This document shows, piece by piece, positions 33,762-41,982 of a stretch of DNA of 64,000 nucleotides. The stretch's first letter is position 1, and each line of letters begins with the position of its first letter. Made by a program: the position numbers and the translations under genes. Source of the DNA: Dactylosporangium sp040689395 (GTDB lineage Bacteria; Actinomycetota; Actinomycetes; Mycobacteriales; Micromonosporaceae); the NCBI RefSeq assembly GCF_040689395.1, contig NZ_JBFAZX010000012.1, positions 62,001 to 126,000 of the forward strand, written 5' to 3'. The notes below the pieces were generated by a model. That model was given only the letters and a program-made list of their open reading frames with translations. It had not been told where the DNA came from and made no database searches.

Positions 33762-35381
33762 GTGACCGGTTTCCGCCACGACCTGGCGCAGCTGTTGAAG
33801 GCCAGGTTCCCGGTCCTGTACGTCGAGTCGTACGAGGAGCACCGGGTGCTCTCGGAGCTCGCCGCGGTCGCCTCCGACGCGGCGCTGGTGCGCACCCCGC
33901 GGCCGGTCTGGACCTGGTCGGCGACGAGCGGGCTGCTGCAGCCCGACGGGGTGGCCCAGCAGTACACCACCGAGCCCGACAACGCCCTGGAGGCCGTGCT
34001 GCGCATCCAGCAGCCGGGTCTGTTCGTCTTCCGCGACCTGCACAACTCGCTCGGCGGGGACGTGCCGGTGCTGCCGGCCGTGGTGCGCCGGCTGCGCGAC
34101 ATCGCCGCGGCCTTCAAGGCCGGGGCCGCGCCGCGCACGCTCGTCATCGTCGCGCCGGTCCTGCGGATCCCGACCGACCTGGAGAAGGACGTCACGATCG
34201 TCGACTTCCCGCTGCCCAGCGAGGCGGAGATCCGCGGGGTGCTGGAGGGGATGATCGCGAGCAACGCCGCCGGCGGGCGGATCCGCATCGACCTCGACAT
34301 GATCGGCCGCGAGAAGTTCGCCAAGGCCGCGGCCGGGCTCACACTGAACGAGGCGGAGAACGCGTTCGCCCGGGCGATGGTCAACGATGGCGTGCTCAAC
34401 CTGAATGACCTGGACGTGGTGCACGAGGAGAAGCGGCAGGCGGTCCGCAAGGCCGGCGTGCTCGAGTACGTCGACGCGAACGTGCGGCTGGACCAGGTCG
34501 GCGGGCTGGAGAACCTCAAGCGCTGGCTCGCCAAGCGGGACAACTCGTGGCTGGCCGCGGCCGCCGAGTACGGGCTGCCCGCGCCGAAGGGCGTGCTCAT
34601 CACGGGTGTGCCGGGCTGCGGCAAGTCGCTGACCGCCAAGGCCGTCGCGGCCGCGTGGGGGCTGCCGCTGCTGCGGCTGGACATCGGGCGCGTCTTCTCC
34701 GGACTGATCGGCTCCAGCGAGCAGAACATGCGCGCCGCGCTGCGCACCGCCGAGGCGAGCGCGCCGTGCGTGCTGTGGGTGGACGAGATCGAGAAGGGCT
34801 TCGCCACCAGCGCGAGCAACGACGGCGGTACCACGAACCGGGTCTTCGGCACGTTCCTGACCTGGATGCAGGAGAAGACCGGGTCGGTGTTCGTCATCGC
34901 CACCGCCAACGACATCGAGCGGCTGCCGCCCGAGCTGCTGCGCAAGGGCCGCTTCGACGAGATCTTCTTCGTCGACCTGCCCAGCCGCGCTGAGCGGGCC
35001 TCCATCTGGGAGGTGCACCTGCGGCGGCGGCTGGCGCGGCCCGCGGTACAGGGCCATCTGCACCTCGACGAGCCGCTGCTGCGCGAGGTGTGCACTCTGT
35101 CGGCGGGGTATTCCGGCGCCGAGATCGAGCAGGCCGTCGTCGCCGCCCTGTTCGACGCGTTCTCCGAGCGCCGCCCGCTGCGCCGCGAGGACCTGTTGCG
35201 CGCCGTCGCCGCGATGGTGCCGCTCAGCGTGACGCAGGCAGAGAAGCTCGACGCGATCCGGCTCTGGGCCAAGACCCGCGCGGTCGCCGCGACCGCCGCC
35301 GAGGACTGGGACGCCGGCGAGGAGCCGCCCACCGCGCCGATGCCGGCGTTCGGCGGACCCGGCCGGACGATCGAGGTTTGA
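33762..35381 (+). CDS. AAA family ATPase, Ycf46-like
   Basis: A 539-residue cytoplasmic ATPase. The N-terminal 240 residues (FPVLYVESYEEHRVLSEL, GLFVFRDLHNSL, TLVIVAPVLRIPTDLEKDVT) form the inactive P-loop-like domain typical of Ycf46. The AAA module follows with Walker A GVPGCGKSLTAKAV (about residue 285), Walker B VLWVDEIEKGFA, sensor 1 VIATAND and arginine-finger region LRKGRFDEIFFVDLP. The C-terminus ends in a short acidic/Pro tail. GTG start with a GGAGAGGA site. First gene of a five-gene cluster with DUF1257, DUF2997, HhH and radical-SAM genes. Ycf46 is known from cyanobacteria and plastids, where it affects photosynthetic regulation; its role here is unknown. Confidence 0.93.
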   Translation: MTGFRHDLAQLLKARFPVLYVESYEEHRVLSELAAVASDAALVRTPRPVWTWSATSGLLQPDGVAQQYTTEPDNALEAVLRIQQPGLFVFRDLHNSLGGDVPVLPAVVRRLRDIAAAFKAGAAPRTLVIVAPVLRIPTDLEKDVTIVDFPLPSEAEIRGVLEGMIASNAAGGRIRIDLDMIGREKFAKAAAGLTLNEAENAFARAMVNDGVLNLNDLDVVHEEKRQAVRKAGVLEYVDANVRLDQVGGLENLKRWLAKRDNSWLAAAAEYGLPAPKGVLITGVPGCGKSLTAKAVAAAWGLPLLRLDIGRVFSGLIGSSEQNMRAALRTAEASAPCVLWVDEIEKGFATSASNDGGTTNRVFGTFLTWMQEKTGSVFVIATANDIERLPPELLRKGRFDEIFFVDLPSRAERASIWEVHLRRRLARPAVQGHLHLDEPLLREVCTLSAGYSGAEIEQAVVAALFDAFSERRPLRREDLLRAVAAMVPLSVTQAEKLDAIRLWAKTRAVAATAAEDWDAGEEPPTAPMPAFGGPGRTIEV

Positions 35382-35383
35382 CG

Positions 35384-35824
35384 ATGAGCGTGTCCCTGTT
35401 GCTGATACCGCTGGCGATCGCCGCCGCTGCGGCCCGCGCGGGCCTGGCCAAGGGCGCCGGCACGAGCGTGTACACCGTCGAGACCCGGATGCGCGACGCC
35501 GGGCTGCTCGCGGCCGCCCTGCGCGACACCCGGGCGGTCGTCACGCCCGACGGCGCTGACCTCGTCGCGGACTGGGCGGGCGTGCGGGCCCGCTTCAGCC
35601 GCGACGAGCGGCAGATCTGGTCCGCGCACTTCACCGGCGACGTCGACGAGCCGCGGGCGGTGGAGATCGTGCGTGCCCTCGACGCCGCCTACGGGCGGCA
35701 GGTGCAGGGGGCGGTGCTTGCCCGGCTGACCGAGCGCGCCCCGGCCGCGGGCCTGCGGCTGGAGTCACGCTCGGTCACCCCGGACGCCGCAGTGCGGCTC
35801 GTCTTCGCGGTGGAGCGGGCCTGA
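35384..35824 (+). CDS. DUF1257 (Ycf35-like) protein
   Basis: A 146-residue protein starting two bases after the AAA gene ends. After a hydrophobic N-terminus (SLLLIPLAIAAAAARA) come VYTVETRMRDAGLLAAALRD and a C-terminal stretch (YGRQVQGAVLARLTERAPAA, then DAAVRLVFAVER) that matches the shape of Ycf35/DUF1257 proteins (YAYHTV...EGSIRLVV). Unlike cyanobacterial members it begins with an apparent membrane or signal-like segment. Ends TGATG with the next gene. Function unknown in any organism. Confidence 0.75.
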   Translation: MSVSLLLIPLAIAAAAARAGLAKGAGTSVYTVETRMRDAGLLAAALRDTRAVVTPDGADLVADWAGVRARFSRDERQIWSAHFTGDVDEPRAVEIVRALDAAYGRQVQGAVLARLTERAPAAGLRLESRSVTPDAAVRLVFAVERA

Positions 35825-36039
35825 TGAAGCGGATCGTCGTCACCGTGGCCGCCGACGGTACCGTCTCCGCCGAGACTCTCGGGATCAAGGGCTCGAAGTG
35901 CCTCGACTACATCGCGGTGCTGGAGGACCTGCTCGCGGCGCAGACCGTCAACAGCGAGTACACCTCCGACTACACTGCCGCCACGAACACCGTCTCCGTC
36001 AGGCAGGAGCAGCACGATGGCCTTCAACCCGGGGAGTAA
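35824..36039 (+). CDS. DUF2997 small protein
   Basis: A 71-residue protein with the DUF2997 pattern: MKRIVVTVAADGTVSAETLG, IKGSKCLDYIAVLEDLL and a Tyr-containing tail. The conserved Cys in KGSKCLDY is kept. Start ATG overlaps the previous stop by one base (TGATG), and its end overlaps the next gene by 23 bp. DUF2997 travels with DUF1257 and Ycf46 in many bacteria; role unknown. Confidence 0.85.
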   Translation: MKRIVVTVAADGTVSAETLGIKGSKCLDYIAVLEDLLAAQTVNSEYTSDYTAATNTVSVRQEQHDGLQPGE

Positions 36040-36730
36040 TCCGACGAGCTTCGGCTGGCGGCTGCGCAACAGCTGGTGGGTCCTGCTCACGATCCTCGGG
36101 CTGGGCTGCCTGAGCGGAAGCGGCTTCCTCTACGTCGGCATCACCGCTCGCCGCCCCGCGTGGTGGATCACCGGCGTGGCCTACTTCGTCCTGGCCTGGT
36201 CCGGTCTCGTCGCCATCAACCGGCTGCCGCAGGAGTCGGGGGTGAGCTCGGCGATCGCCGTCGGGTACTTCCTGCTGTGGTTCGCGAGCATCGTCCACGC
36301 GCTGATCCTCAACGGCTCCTGGCTGCGCTGGCGCGCCGCGAACCGCCCGTGGTTCGAGCAGCGACCGGCCGCCGCGCCGGCGACCGCCCTCGCTCCACCG
36401 CCGGTCCTCTCCCCGCCGCCGGTCATTGCCCCGCCGCCAGTTCAAGCCGCGCCGCCGGTCCTCTCCCCGCCGGTCGCCGTGGTCGAGGTGAACTCCGCGA
36501 CCGCGGCGCAGCTGGCCGAGGCGGGGCGGTTCGACCTGGCGCGCGCCGAGCGGGCGGTCGCGGACCGGGAGGCGCGCGGCGGGTTCCAGAGCGTGGACGA
36601 GTTCGCCGCGGCGGCCGGGCTCGCGCCGCACGAGTTCGCCCGGATGCGCGCGTTCCTGACCTGCACGCCGCGCCCGCGGGCGCCCCAGTCCCAGCCTCAG
36701 CCGGGCGGCGGTCGTGTCCTCGACTTCTGA
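36017..36730 (+). CDS. Membrane protein with C-terminal helix-hairpin-helix domain
   Basis: A 237-residue protein with three membrane helices in the first 105 residues (NSWWVLLTILGLGCLSGSGF, then two more), a Pro-rich linker of repeated PPPV units (about 120-155) and a C-terminal ComEA-like helix-hairpin-helix (VEVNSATAAQLAEAGRFDLA, GGFQSVDEFAAAAGLAP). HhH domains bind DNA backbone without sequence specificity, or act as protein adaptors. Overlaps DUF2997 by 23 bp and the radical-SAM gene by 17 bp. Could tether the cluster's proteins to the membrane (inference). Confidence 0.85.
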   Translation: MAFNPGSNPTSFGWRLRNSWWVLLTILGLGCLSGSGFLYVGITARRPAWWITGVAYFVLAWSGLVAINRLPQESGVSSAIAVGYFLLWFASIVHALILNGSWLRWRAANRPWFEQRPAAAPATALAPPPVLSPPPVIAPPPVQAAPPVLSPPVAVVEVNSATAAQLAEAGRFDLARAERAVADREARGGFQSVDEFAAAAGLAPHEFARMRAFLTCTPRPRAPQSQPQPGGGRVLDF

Positions 36731-37616
36731 GCGGACCTTTGAGCTGGCTTCTGAGCTGGCTTCTGAGCGCCTGCCGCGCCCGCCGGTCGATCCCGGCGCG
36801 CTGAGCCTGGGCCGGTTCGTCGAGCGCACGGTGGCCGAGGGCCCGGGGGAGCGGACCGCGCTGTGGGTGCAGGGCTGCACGATCCGGTGTACGGGCTGCT
36901 TCAACCCGCACCTGTGGGCGTTCCGCGGCGGCTCGCAGGTGCCGACCGACGAGGTCGTCGCGCGCGTGCTGGCCGCGGGCACCGAGGGCCTGACCCTGCT
37001 CGGCGGCGAGCCGTTCGACCACGCCGCGCCCCTGGCCGTGGTGGCCGCCGCCGCTCGCGCGGCCGGCATGTCGGTGATGACGTTCTCGGGGTACACCACG
37101 GGTCAGCTGAACCGGGCCGTCCACGGCGGGCGGGACGACGTGGCCGCGCTGCTGGACGCGACGGACCTGCTCATCGCCGGGCCGTACGTCGCCGCGCTCG
37201 TCGACCGGGACCGCCCCTGGGCCGGCTCGACGAACCAGGAGTTCGTCCGGCGCGGGGACCGCTTCCCGGGCCTGCTGGCCGCTGCCGCCTCGACCCCGGA
37301 CCGCCTGGAGGTCACCGTGGCGGCCGACGGCGTGCTGTCGGTGAACGGCTGGGCCGACGACGAGACGCTGGACGCGCTGCTGCACGACCTGGGCCGGCCG
37401 ATGAGCCGGCGAATCGGCCGGCTATCCGACCAGGAAGACCACCAGCGTGCGTGGCCCGTGGACGCCCTCGACCCGGTCCAGCTCGATGTCACTGGTCGCC
37501 GACGGGCCGCTGATCAGGGTCAGCGGCCGGGTCGGGGTGAGCCGGGCGAGGAGGTCGGGGACGCTCTGCACGACCTGGTCGGCACGGACCACGCAGTAGT
37601 GCCGGTCCGGCACTAG
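36714..37616 (+). CDS. Radical-SAM 4Fe-4S activase-like protein (NrdG-type)
   Basis: The cluster-binding motif is QGCTIRCTGCFNP (Cys-x3-Cys-x2-Cys, about residues 54-66). GGEPFDHAAPLAVV follows as the SAM-contacting loop, and the rest fits the single-cluster activase group (PF13353-like) that includes anaerobic ribonucleotide reductase activator. No NrdD reductase is nearby. The frame continues about 65 codons past the recognisable domain, running antisense through the 3' end of lutC (37422-37616), in sequence with no domain character. A natural end near 37420 may have been lost. Last gene of the AAA/DUF1257/DUF2997 cluster. Confidence 0.85.
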   Translation: MSSTSERTFELASELASERLPRPPVDPGALSLGRFVERTVAEGPGERTALWVQGCTIRCTGCFNPHLWAFRGGSQVPTDEVVARVLAAGTEGLTLLGGEPFDHAAPLAVVAAAARAAGMSVMTFSGYTTGQLNRAVHGGRDDVAALLDATDLLIAGPYVAALVDRDRPWAGSTNQEFVRRGDRFPGLLAAAASTPDRLEVTVAADGVLSVNGWADDETLDALLHDLGRPMSRRIGRLSDQEDHQRAWPVDALDPVQLDVTGRRRAADQGQRPGRGEPGEEVGDALHDLVGTDHAVVPVRH

Positions 37617-38039
37617 GGTGATGGCGCGGCGGCCCTGGTCCGGGGAGCCGTCCAGGGCGATCGTGCCGGTCTCGGCGACCGCCGCGGCGCAGCCGGTGAC
37701 GACGCCGGCGAAGCCGTCGAGGGCGGCGGCGTCCAGGGTGCCGTCGTCCACGGTCGCGCCGGGCACCGCGAAGGACAGCCCGGGCGGCACGATGAGCGGG
37801 GAGATGCCGTCGAGGGCCTTGGCCAGGTCGGCGGCGAGCCCGTCGGCCGTCGTGTGCACCACGGTCGCCTTGTAGTCGAGCAGACGGTCGGCGAGCAGTT
37901 CGAGGTCGCCGGGCGCCGAGACGTCGGCCCGGCGGTAGTCGCGGGGTACGTCCGGTGCGGAGGCGTTGGATCCCAGCGCCGTGCGGATGCGGGCCAGGAC
38001 CACCGAGCGGACATCCACATCTGCGGAAAGCTCAGCCAT
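37422..38039 (-). CDS. lutC: LutC, lactate utilisation LUD-domain protein
   Basis: A 205-residue LUD-domain protein (LIVPPGLSFAVPGATVDDG, AAAVAETGTIALDGSPDQGR, HYCVVRADQVV). Third component of the LutABC complex that oxidises L-lactate to pyruvate. ATG start overlaps the lutB stop by 8 bp. Its 3' end lies opposite the extended radical-SAM frame. Confidence 0.94.
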   Translation of the reverse strand: MAELSADVDVRSVVLARIRTALGSNASAPDVPRDYRRADVSAPGDLELLADRLLDYKATVVHTTADGLAADLAKALDGISPLIVPPGLSFAVPGATVDDGTLDAAALDGFAGVVTGCAAAVAETGTIALDGSPDQGRRAITLVPDRHYCVVRADQVVQSVPDLLARLTPTRPLTLISGPSATSDIELDRVEGVHGPRTLVVFLVG

Positions 38040-39483
38040 TGCGGGACCGCCACCATTCGCGGAAGGTCTGGGCCGGGGGCCGGGGCAGGTCGCGGCTGGC
38101 CGTCCAGGCCGACAGCGGCGGCGGCAGGGCGGCGATCCGGTCGCGGCGGCGGCCCAGCAGCCGGCCGAGCCGCATGAGCCGCTCGCCACCGCGGAACCGG
38201 CCGGGGTCGGCCATCACCCAGGAGGCGGCGGCCATCGAGATCGCCTCGGCCGAGGGGCCGTGCTCCTCGACGTGCCGGGCGCGCAGGTGGACCAGCAGCG
38301 ACGGGATGTCGATGCGCACCGGACAGGCGTCGAAGCAGGCGCCGCAGAGGCTGGAGGCGTAGGGCAGCGAGGCGTTCTCCTCGACCCCGGTCAGCTGCGG
38401 GCTGAGCACGGCGCCGATCGGGCCCGGGTACACCGAGCCGTAGGCGTGTCCGCCGGTGCGCTCGTAGACGGGGCATACGTTGAGGCAGGCGCTGCACCGG
38501 ATGCAGTGCAGCGCGGAGCGGCCGATCTCGTCGGCGAGGACCGCAGTGCGGCCGTTGTCGAGCAGGACCAGGTGGAACTCCTGGGGGCCGTCGCCCGGCG
38601 TGACGCCGGTCCACAGCGACGTGTACGGGTTCATCCGCTCGCCGGTGGAGGAGCGCGGCAGCAGCTGCAGGAACACCTCCAGGTCGGTCCACGTGGGCAC
38701 GACCTTCTCGATGCCCATCACGGTGATCAAGGTCTGCGGCAGGGTCAGGCACATCCGGCCGTTGCCCTCGGACTCGACGACCGCGAGGGTGCCGGTCTCG
38801 GCGACGGCGAAGTTGGCGCCGGAGACGGCGACCCGCGCGGACAGGAACTTCCGGCGCAGGTGCTCGCGGGCGGCCATGGCCAGCTGCCGTGGCTCATCGG
38901 TCAGGTCGGCCGGCACCGAGGGCATCTCGCGCAGGAAGATGTCGCGGATCTCGGTGCGGTTGCGGTGGATCGCCGGCACGAGGATGTGTGACGGGCGGTC
39001 GTGGCCGAGCTGGACGATGAGCTCGGCGAGGTCGGTCTCCCACGCCGCGATGCCCTCGGCCTCAAGGGCCTCGTTGAGCCCGATCTCCTGGGTCGCCATC
39101 GATTTGATCTTGACGACCTCGTCGGCGCCGGTCCGGCGGATCAGGTCGGCGACGATCCGGTTGGCCTCGACCGCGTCGCGGGCCCAGTGCACGGTGCCGC
39201 CGCGCGCCGTGACCTGCTCCTCCAGCTGGACGAGCAGTGTGTCGAGGCGGGCCATGGTGGCGGCCTTCAGCGCCTCGCCGGCCAGCCGCAGCTGCTCCCA
39301 GTCCGGTACTTCGTCGACGACCGCGGCCCGCTTGGCGCGGATGGTCCGGGTGGCGTGGCCGAGGTTGCGCCGCAGCTGCTCGTTGGCCAGCGCCGTGCGC
39401 GCCGCCGCCGGGAACGGCTCGTCGCCGCGCAGCTGCCCGACCCCGCGCGGGGCCACCACCGGCATGCCCAGAAAGGTGCTCAT
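38032..39483 (-). CDS. lutB: LutB, iron-sulfur lactate oxidation protein
   Basis: A 483-residue protein with an N-terminal LUD domain (about 1-300; GTVHWARDAVEANRIVADLI, EIGLNEALEAEGI) and two ferredoxin-type cluster motifs, CIRCSACLNVCP (about 335) and CGACFDACP (about 385). Typical LutB length. Electron-transfer core of the flavin-free lactate dehydrogenase complex. Start overlaps lutA stop by four bases (ATGA), lutC starts inside its end. Confidence 0.96.
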   Translation of the reverse strand: MSTFLGMPVVAPRGVGQLRGDEPFPAAARTALANEQLRRNLGHATRTIRAKRAAVVDEVPDWEQLRLAGEALKAATMARLDTLLVQLEEQVTARGGTVHWARDAVEANRIVADLIRRTGADEVVKIKSMATQEIGLNEALEAEGIAAWETDLAELIVQLGHDRPSHILVPAIHRNRTEIRDIFLREMPSVPADLTDEPRQLAMAAREHLRRKFLSARVAVSGANFAVAETGTLAVVESEGNGRMCLTLPQTLITVMGIEKVVPTWTDLEVFLQLLPRSSTGERMNPYTSLWTGVTPGDGPQEFHLVLLDNGRTAVLADEIGRSALHCIRCSACLNVCPVYERTGGHAYGSVYPGPIGAVLSPQLTGVEENASLPYASSLCGACFDACPVRIDIPSLLVHLRARHVEEHGPSAEAISMAAASWVMADPGRFRGGERLMRLGRLLGRRRDRIAALPPPLSAWTASRDLPRPPAQTFREWWRSRNG

Positions 39484-40205
39484 GTCGCCGCCAGGATTTC
39501 CGCCAGGTGTACCGGACGCGTCTCTACCGGCAGCCGTGACAGTCCGCCGCCGATGTGCATCAGGCAGGACGAGTCACCCGCGCAGACCGCGGACGCGTTG
39601 ACCGACAGCACGTTGCGCAGCTTGTCGGCGAGCATCGCCGCCGAGGTGTCAGCGTTCTTCAGCGCGAACGTGCCGCCGAAGCCGCAGCACTGCTCCGCGT
39701 CGGGCAGCTCGACCAGGTCGATGCCACGCACCGCGCGTAGCAGCCGCAGCGGCCGGTCGCCGACGCGCAGCATGCGCAGCGAGTGGCAGGTCGGGTGGTA
39801 GGTGACCCGGTGCGGGTAGTGCGCGCCCACGTCGGTCACGCCGAGGACGTCGACCAGGAACTCCGACAACTCGTAGGTGCGCGCGGCGACCTCGCCGGCG
39901 CGCGCCGCGAGCTGCCGCTTGCCGGCCCGCTCGGCGACGGCCCCGTGCTGGTGGCGCACCGAGCCGACGCAGGAGCCCGACGGCGCGACGATGGCGTCAT
40001 AGGGCTCGAACGTGCGCATGTGGTGCTCGACGAGTTTCAGGGCCTGCTTCTGGTACCCCGTGTTGATGTGCATCTGCCCGCAGCACGTCTGTGCCTCCGG
40101 GAACACCACCTCGTGCCCCAGCCGCTCCAGCAGGGCCACGGTCGCCTTGCCGACCTGCGGGAACATCGCGTCGGCGAGGCACGTGACGAACAGTGCGACG
40201 CGCAT
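39480..40205 (-). CDS. lutA: LutA, cysteine-rich lactate oxidation protein
   Basis: A 241-residue protein with two CCG domains: TCCGQMHINTGY near residue 40 with PSGSCVG, and QCCGFGGTF near 165 with SCLMHIGG. These bind an unusual iron-sulfur centre. First gene of the lutABC operon; its promoter lies in the gap beyond 40206. No LutP permease or FadR-type regulator is adjacent. Confidence 0.95.
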   Translation of the reverse strand: MRVALFVTCLADAMFPQVGKATVALLERLGHEVVFPEAQTCCGQMHINTGYQKQALKLVEHHMRTFEPYDAIVAPSGSCVGSVRHQHGAVAERAGKRQLAARAGEVAARTYELSEFLVDVLGVTDVGAHYPHRVTYHPTCHSLRMLRVGDRPLRLLRAVRGIDLVELPDAEQCCGFGGTFALKNADTSAAMLADKLRNVLSVNASAVCAGDSSCLMHIGGGLSRLPVETRPVHLAEILAAT

Positions 40206-40464
40206 CGCTCACCGCTTTCCGGCTGGCGGCTCGCCGACTGAGGGGGTATCCACCGTGCGGCCGAGCTGTTCTTGGGGTTGATCTACGGAGGATAGCGGCA
40301 TGGCGAGTTCGATGTCGTCAAAGTGGCGCGGAACACCATGAGTGGTTAGAGCAGCGGTTCGAGGTGGCGGCGCCGGCCCTGGTGCGGGAGAGTCAGCCGA
40401 CCGGCTGTGACCCGCGTGCCTAGCGGCGTTTTGCCGTATCAGTGGGGTAGCGTGACCTCATGGT
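40206..40464. other. Upstream region of lutABC
   Basis: Holds the lut promoter. A 13-codon plus-strand frame (MASSMSSKWRGTP, about 40300-40341) has GGAGG upstream, but nothing else supports it. Confidence 0.35.
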
Positions 40465-40480
40465 TAGAACGGATGTTCTA
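40465..40480. promoter_or_regulatory. Candidate LexA (SOS) box
   Basis: TAGAACGGATGTTCTA is a 16-bp palindrome with the GAAC-N4-GTTC core of the Gram-positive SOS box (consensus CGAAC-N4-GTTCG). It overlaps a potential ATG at 40460. No DNA-damage gene lies downstream in either direction. Confidence 0.6.
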
Positions 40481-40591
40481 GATCATGGATTGTTCGGCCC
40501 CAGCGGGGACGATGATTTCCCCGGCCTCGACTCGGTCCCTGCCGGCTCGATCTCTGCCGGTCTGAATCCTGTCGGTTTGGCCCCTGTTGGT

Positions 40592-41188
40592 TCAGTCCGT
40601 CTCGACTCGGTTCGTCTCCACCGTGAGGGCGGTTCCGTCGGCCCCGGTGGTTCTGTCGACGCTAGCGGTCGTGTCGATTTCATCGGCGATTTCGGTTTTG
40701 TCGGTTTCGAGCGAGAAGCGGGCCTGGAAGGCGAGCCGGTCGTCGGCTCCGTCGGCGATGCGGGCCAGCTCGTCGTCGAGGCGCATGAAGGCGGCCCAGA
40801 CCGGCTCCCCGATGGCGGCCGCGACGACCTCCGCGACCTTCTGCTCCAGGCCGGCCTCGCGGCGCCCCTTCCAAACCTTGTCGGCGAGCAGCTCCTCGAC
40901 GGTCGCGTCGGCGCCGTCGCACCGCCCGTGCGCGGCGGCGAAGCGGGCGAGCCGGTCCTTGACGGCCGTCTCGTGCTCTGCGCCGGCCCCGGACAACTCC
41001 CCGGGGAAGCGGACCTTGCCGATGTCGTGCGTGGCCACCCCGAACAGCACCGCCTCCCGGTCGACGCCCACGCCGTCCCCGAGCCGGTCGAGGATCTCTA
41101 TGGCGACGTCGTGCACGGCCCGCAGATGGGCACCGAGCCGCGGCGGCGCCTCAACGGCGCGCAACAGCTCGACCACTGAGCTCGGCAA
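40592..41188 (-). CDS. HD-domain metal-dependent phosphohydrolase-like protein
   Basis: A 198-residue protein. The HD motif is LFGVATHDIGKVRFPGELSG (about residues 48-67), with an earlier His in LRAVHDVAIEI and a later EHE. These are the metal ligands of the HD superfamily, which cleaves nucleotides or signalling nucleotides. The last 35 residues are Thr/Asp/Glu-rich, encoded by repetitive DNA. Start TTG at 41188, or GTG at 41176. Substrate unknown. Confidence 0.82.
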   Translation of the reverse strand: MPSSVVELLRAVEAPPRLGAHLRAVHDVAIEILDRLGDGVGVDREAVLFGVATHDIGKVRFPGELSGAGAEHETAVKDRLARFAAAHGRCDGADATVEELLADKVWKGRREAGLEQKVAEVVAAAIGEPVWAAFMRLDDELARIADGADDRLAFQARFSLETDKTEIADEIDTTASVDRTTGADGTALTVETNRVETD

Positions 41189-41263
41189 CCGCCGCGACCC
41201 GACCGGCTCGGCGCCGGTCCCGTTCCGGATGCTGCCTTGTTCACTTGCGTCGTCCTGGTGCGC

Positions 41264-41938
41264 TCAGGGTGCTTGCCAGCCGTCGGCTTCCTTCGCCGTC
41301 ACGACGCCGGCGCTGCGGATCAGCCCCGGGGCCACGTGGAACCGCCCGCGAAACACGGCCGGCGCTGCGGGTGTCTTCGCGAGCCGTTGCGCACCGATCC
41401 GCGCCTCGAACTCCCCGGCGGCCACGTCGATCGTCAGCCGCGCATCGAGAAAGCCGAGCCAGGTGCCGACGATGGGCGACCAGAGCTTGAAGACGACCTC
41501 CTTGGCGGAGAAGTGCACCGCGGGCCACCACTGCTCGTCGGCGCGCTCCGCGCACCAGGCGAGCTCCTCGGGCAGGCAGATCGAGCCGCGTACGTTGTCC
41601 GGCAGGATCGTGCGCCGCTCCGCGTCGATCCCCACGGCCCGCACGTCGGACCGCAGGCCCACGGCCGCCGCGCAGTACCCGCCGGTGTGCGTGATGCTGC
41701 CTGTGGTCCCCTCGGGCCAGACCGGCGCCCGGTTCCCGCTGGTCGGTACGGCCCGCCCGCGCACCCCGAGCCGCCCGAGCGCCCGTCGCGCGCAGGCCCG
41801 CCCCGCGGCGAACTCCCGCCGCCGTTTCTCGACGGCCCGCGCACCCAGCCCGGCGGCCTCGGCGGGCAACAACTCCGCGGAGTAGTCCTCCTCTGCGGCA
41901 ACCTCGACCGCCACCCAATCCGGCAACAGGTCATTCAC
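41264..41938 (-). CDS. 4'-phosphopantetheinyl transferase, EntD/Sfp superfamily
   Basis: A 224-residue enzyme that loads the phosphopantetheine arm from CoA onto carrier proteins of polyketide, non-ribosomal peptide or siderophore synthesis. Signatures: GSITHTGGYCAAAV, VGIDAERR and FSAKEVVFKLW (the W/F-x-x-KE motif), where Asp and Glu bind magnesium. EntD-like N-terminal substrate region RRREFAAGRACARRALG. GTG start at 41938. No synthase gene is nearby, as is common for such house enzymes. Confidence 0.94.
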   Translation of the reverse strand: MNDLLPDWVAVEVAAEEDYSAELLPAEAAGLGARAVEKRRREFAAGRACARRALGRLGVRGRAVPTSGNRAPVWPEGTTGSITHTGGYCAAAVGLRSDVRAVGIDAERRTILPDNVRGSICLPEELAWCAERADEQWWPAVHFSAKEVVFKLWSPIVGTWLGFLDARLTIDVAAGEFEARIGAQRLAKTPAAPAVFRGRFHVAPGLIRSAGVVTAKEADGWQAP

Positions 41939-41982
41939 GCACGCGACTGTAACCGCCACCAACGGCCGGGTGAGCGCGGAGT

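Noticed and set aside
40300..40341. Thirteen-codon frame (MASSMSSKWRGTP) as a RiPP precursor
   Set aside because: A ribosome-binding site is present, but there is no modifying enzyme nearby and the peptide matches no known leader.
40460..41179. Plus-strand frame opposite the HD-domain gene
   Set aside because: The HD motif on the minus strand is convincing; the plus frame is repetitive Gly/Ser/Val. Only its first codons, overlapping the SOS box, are of interest.
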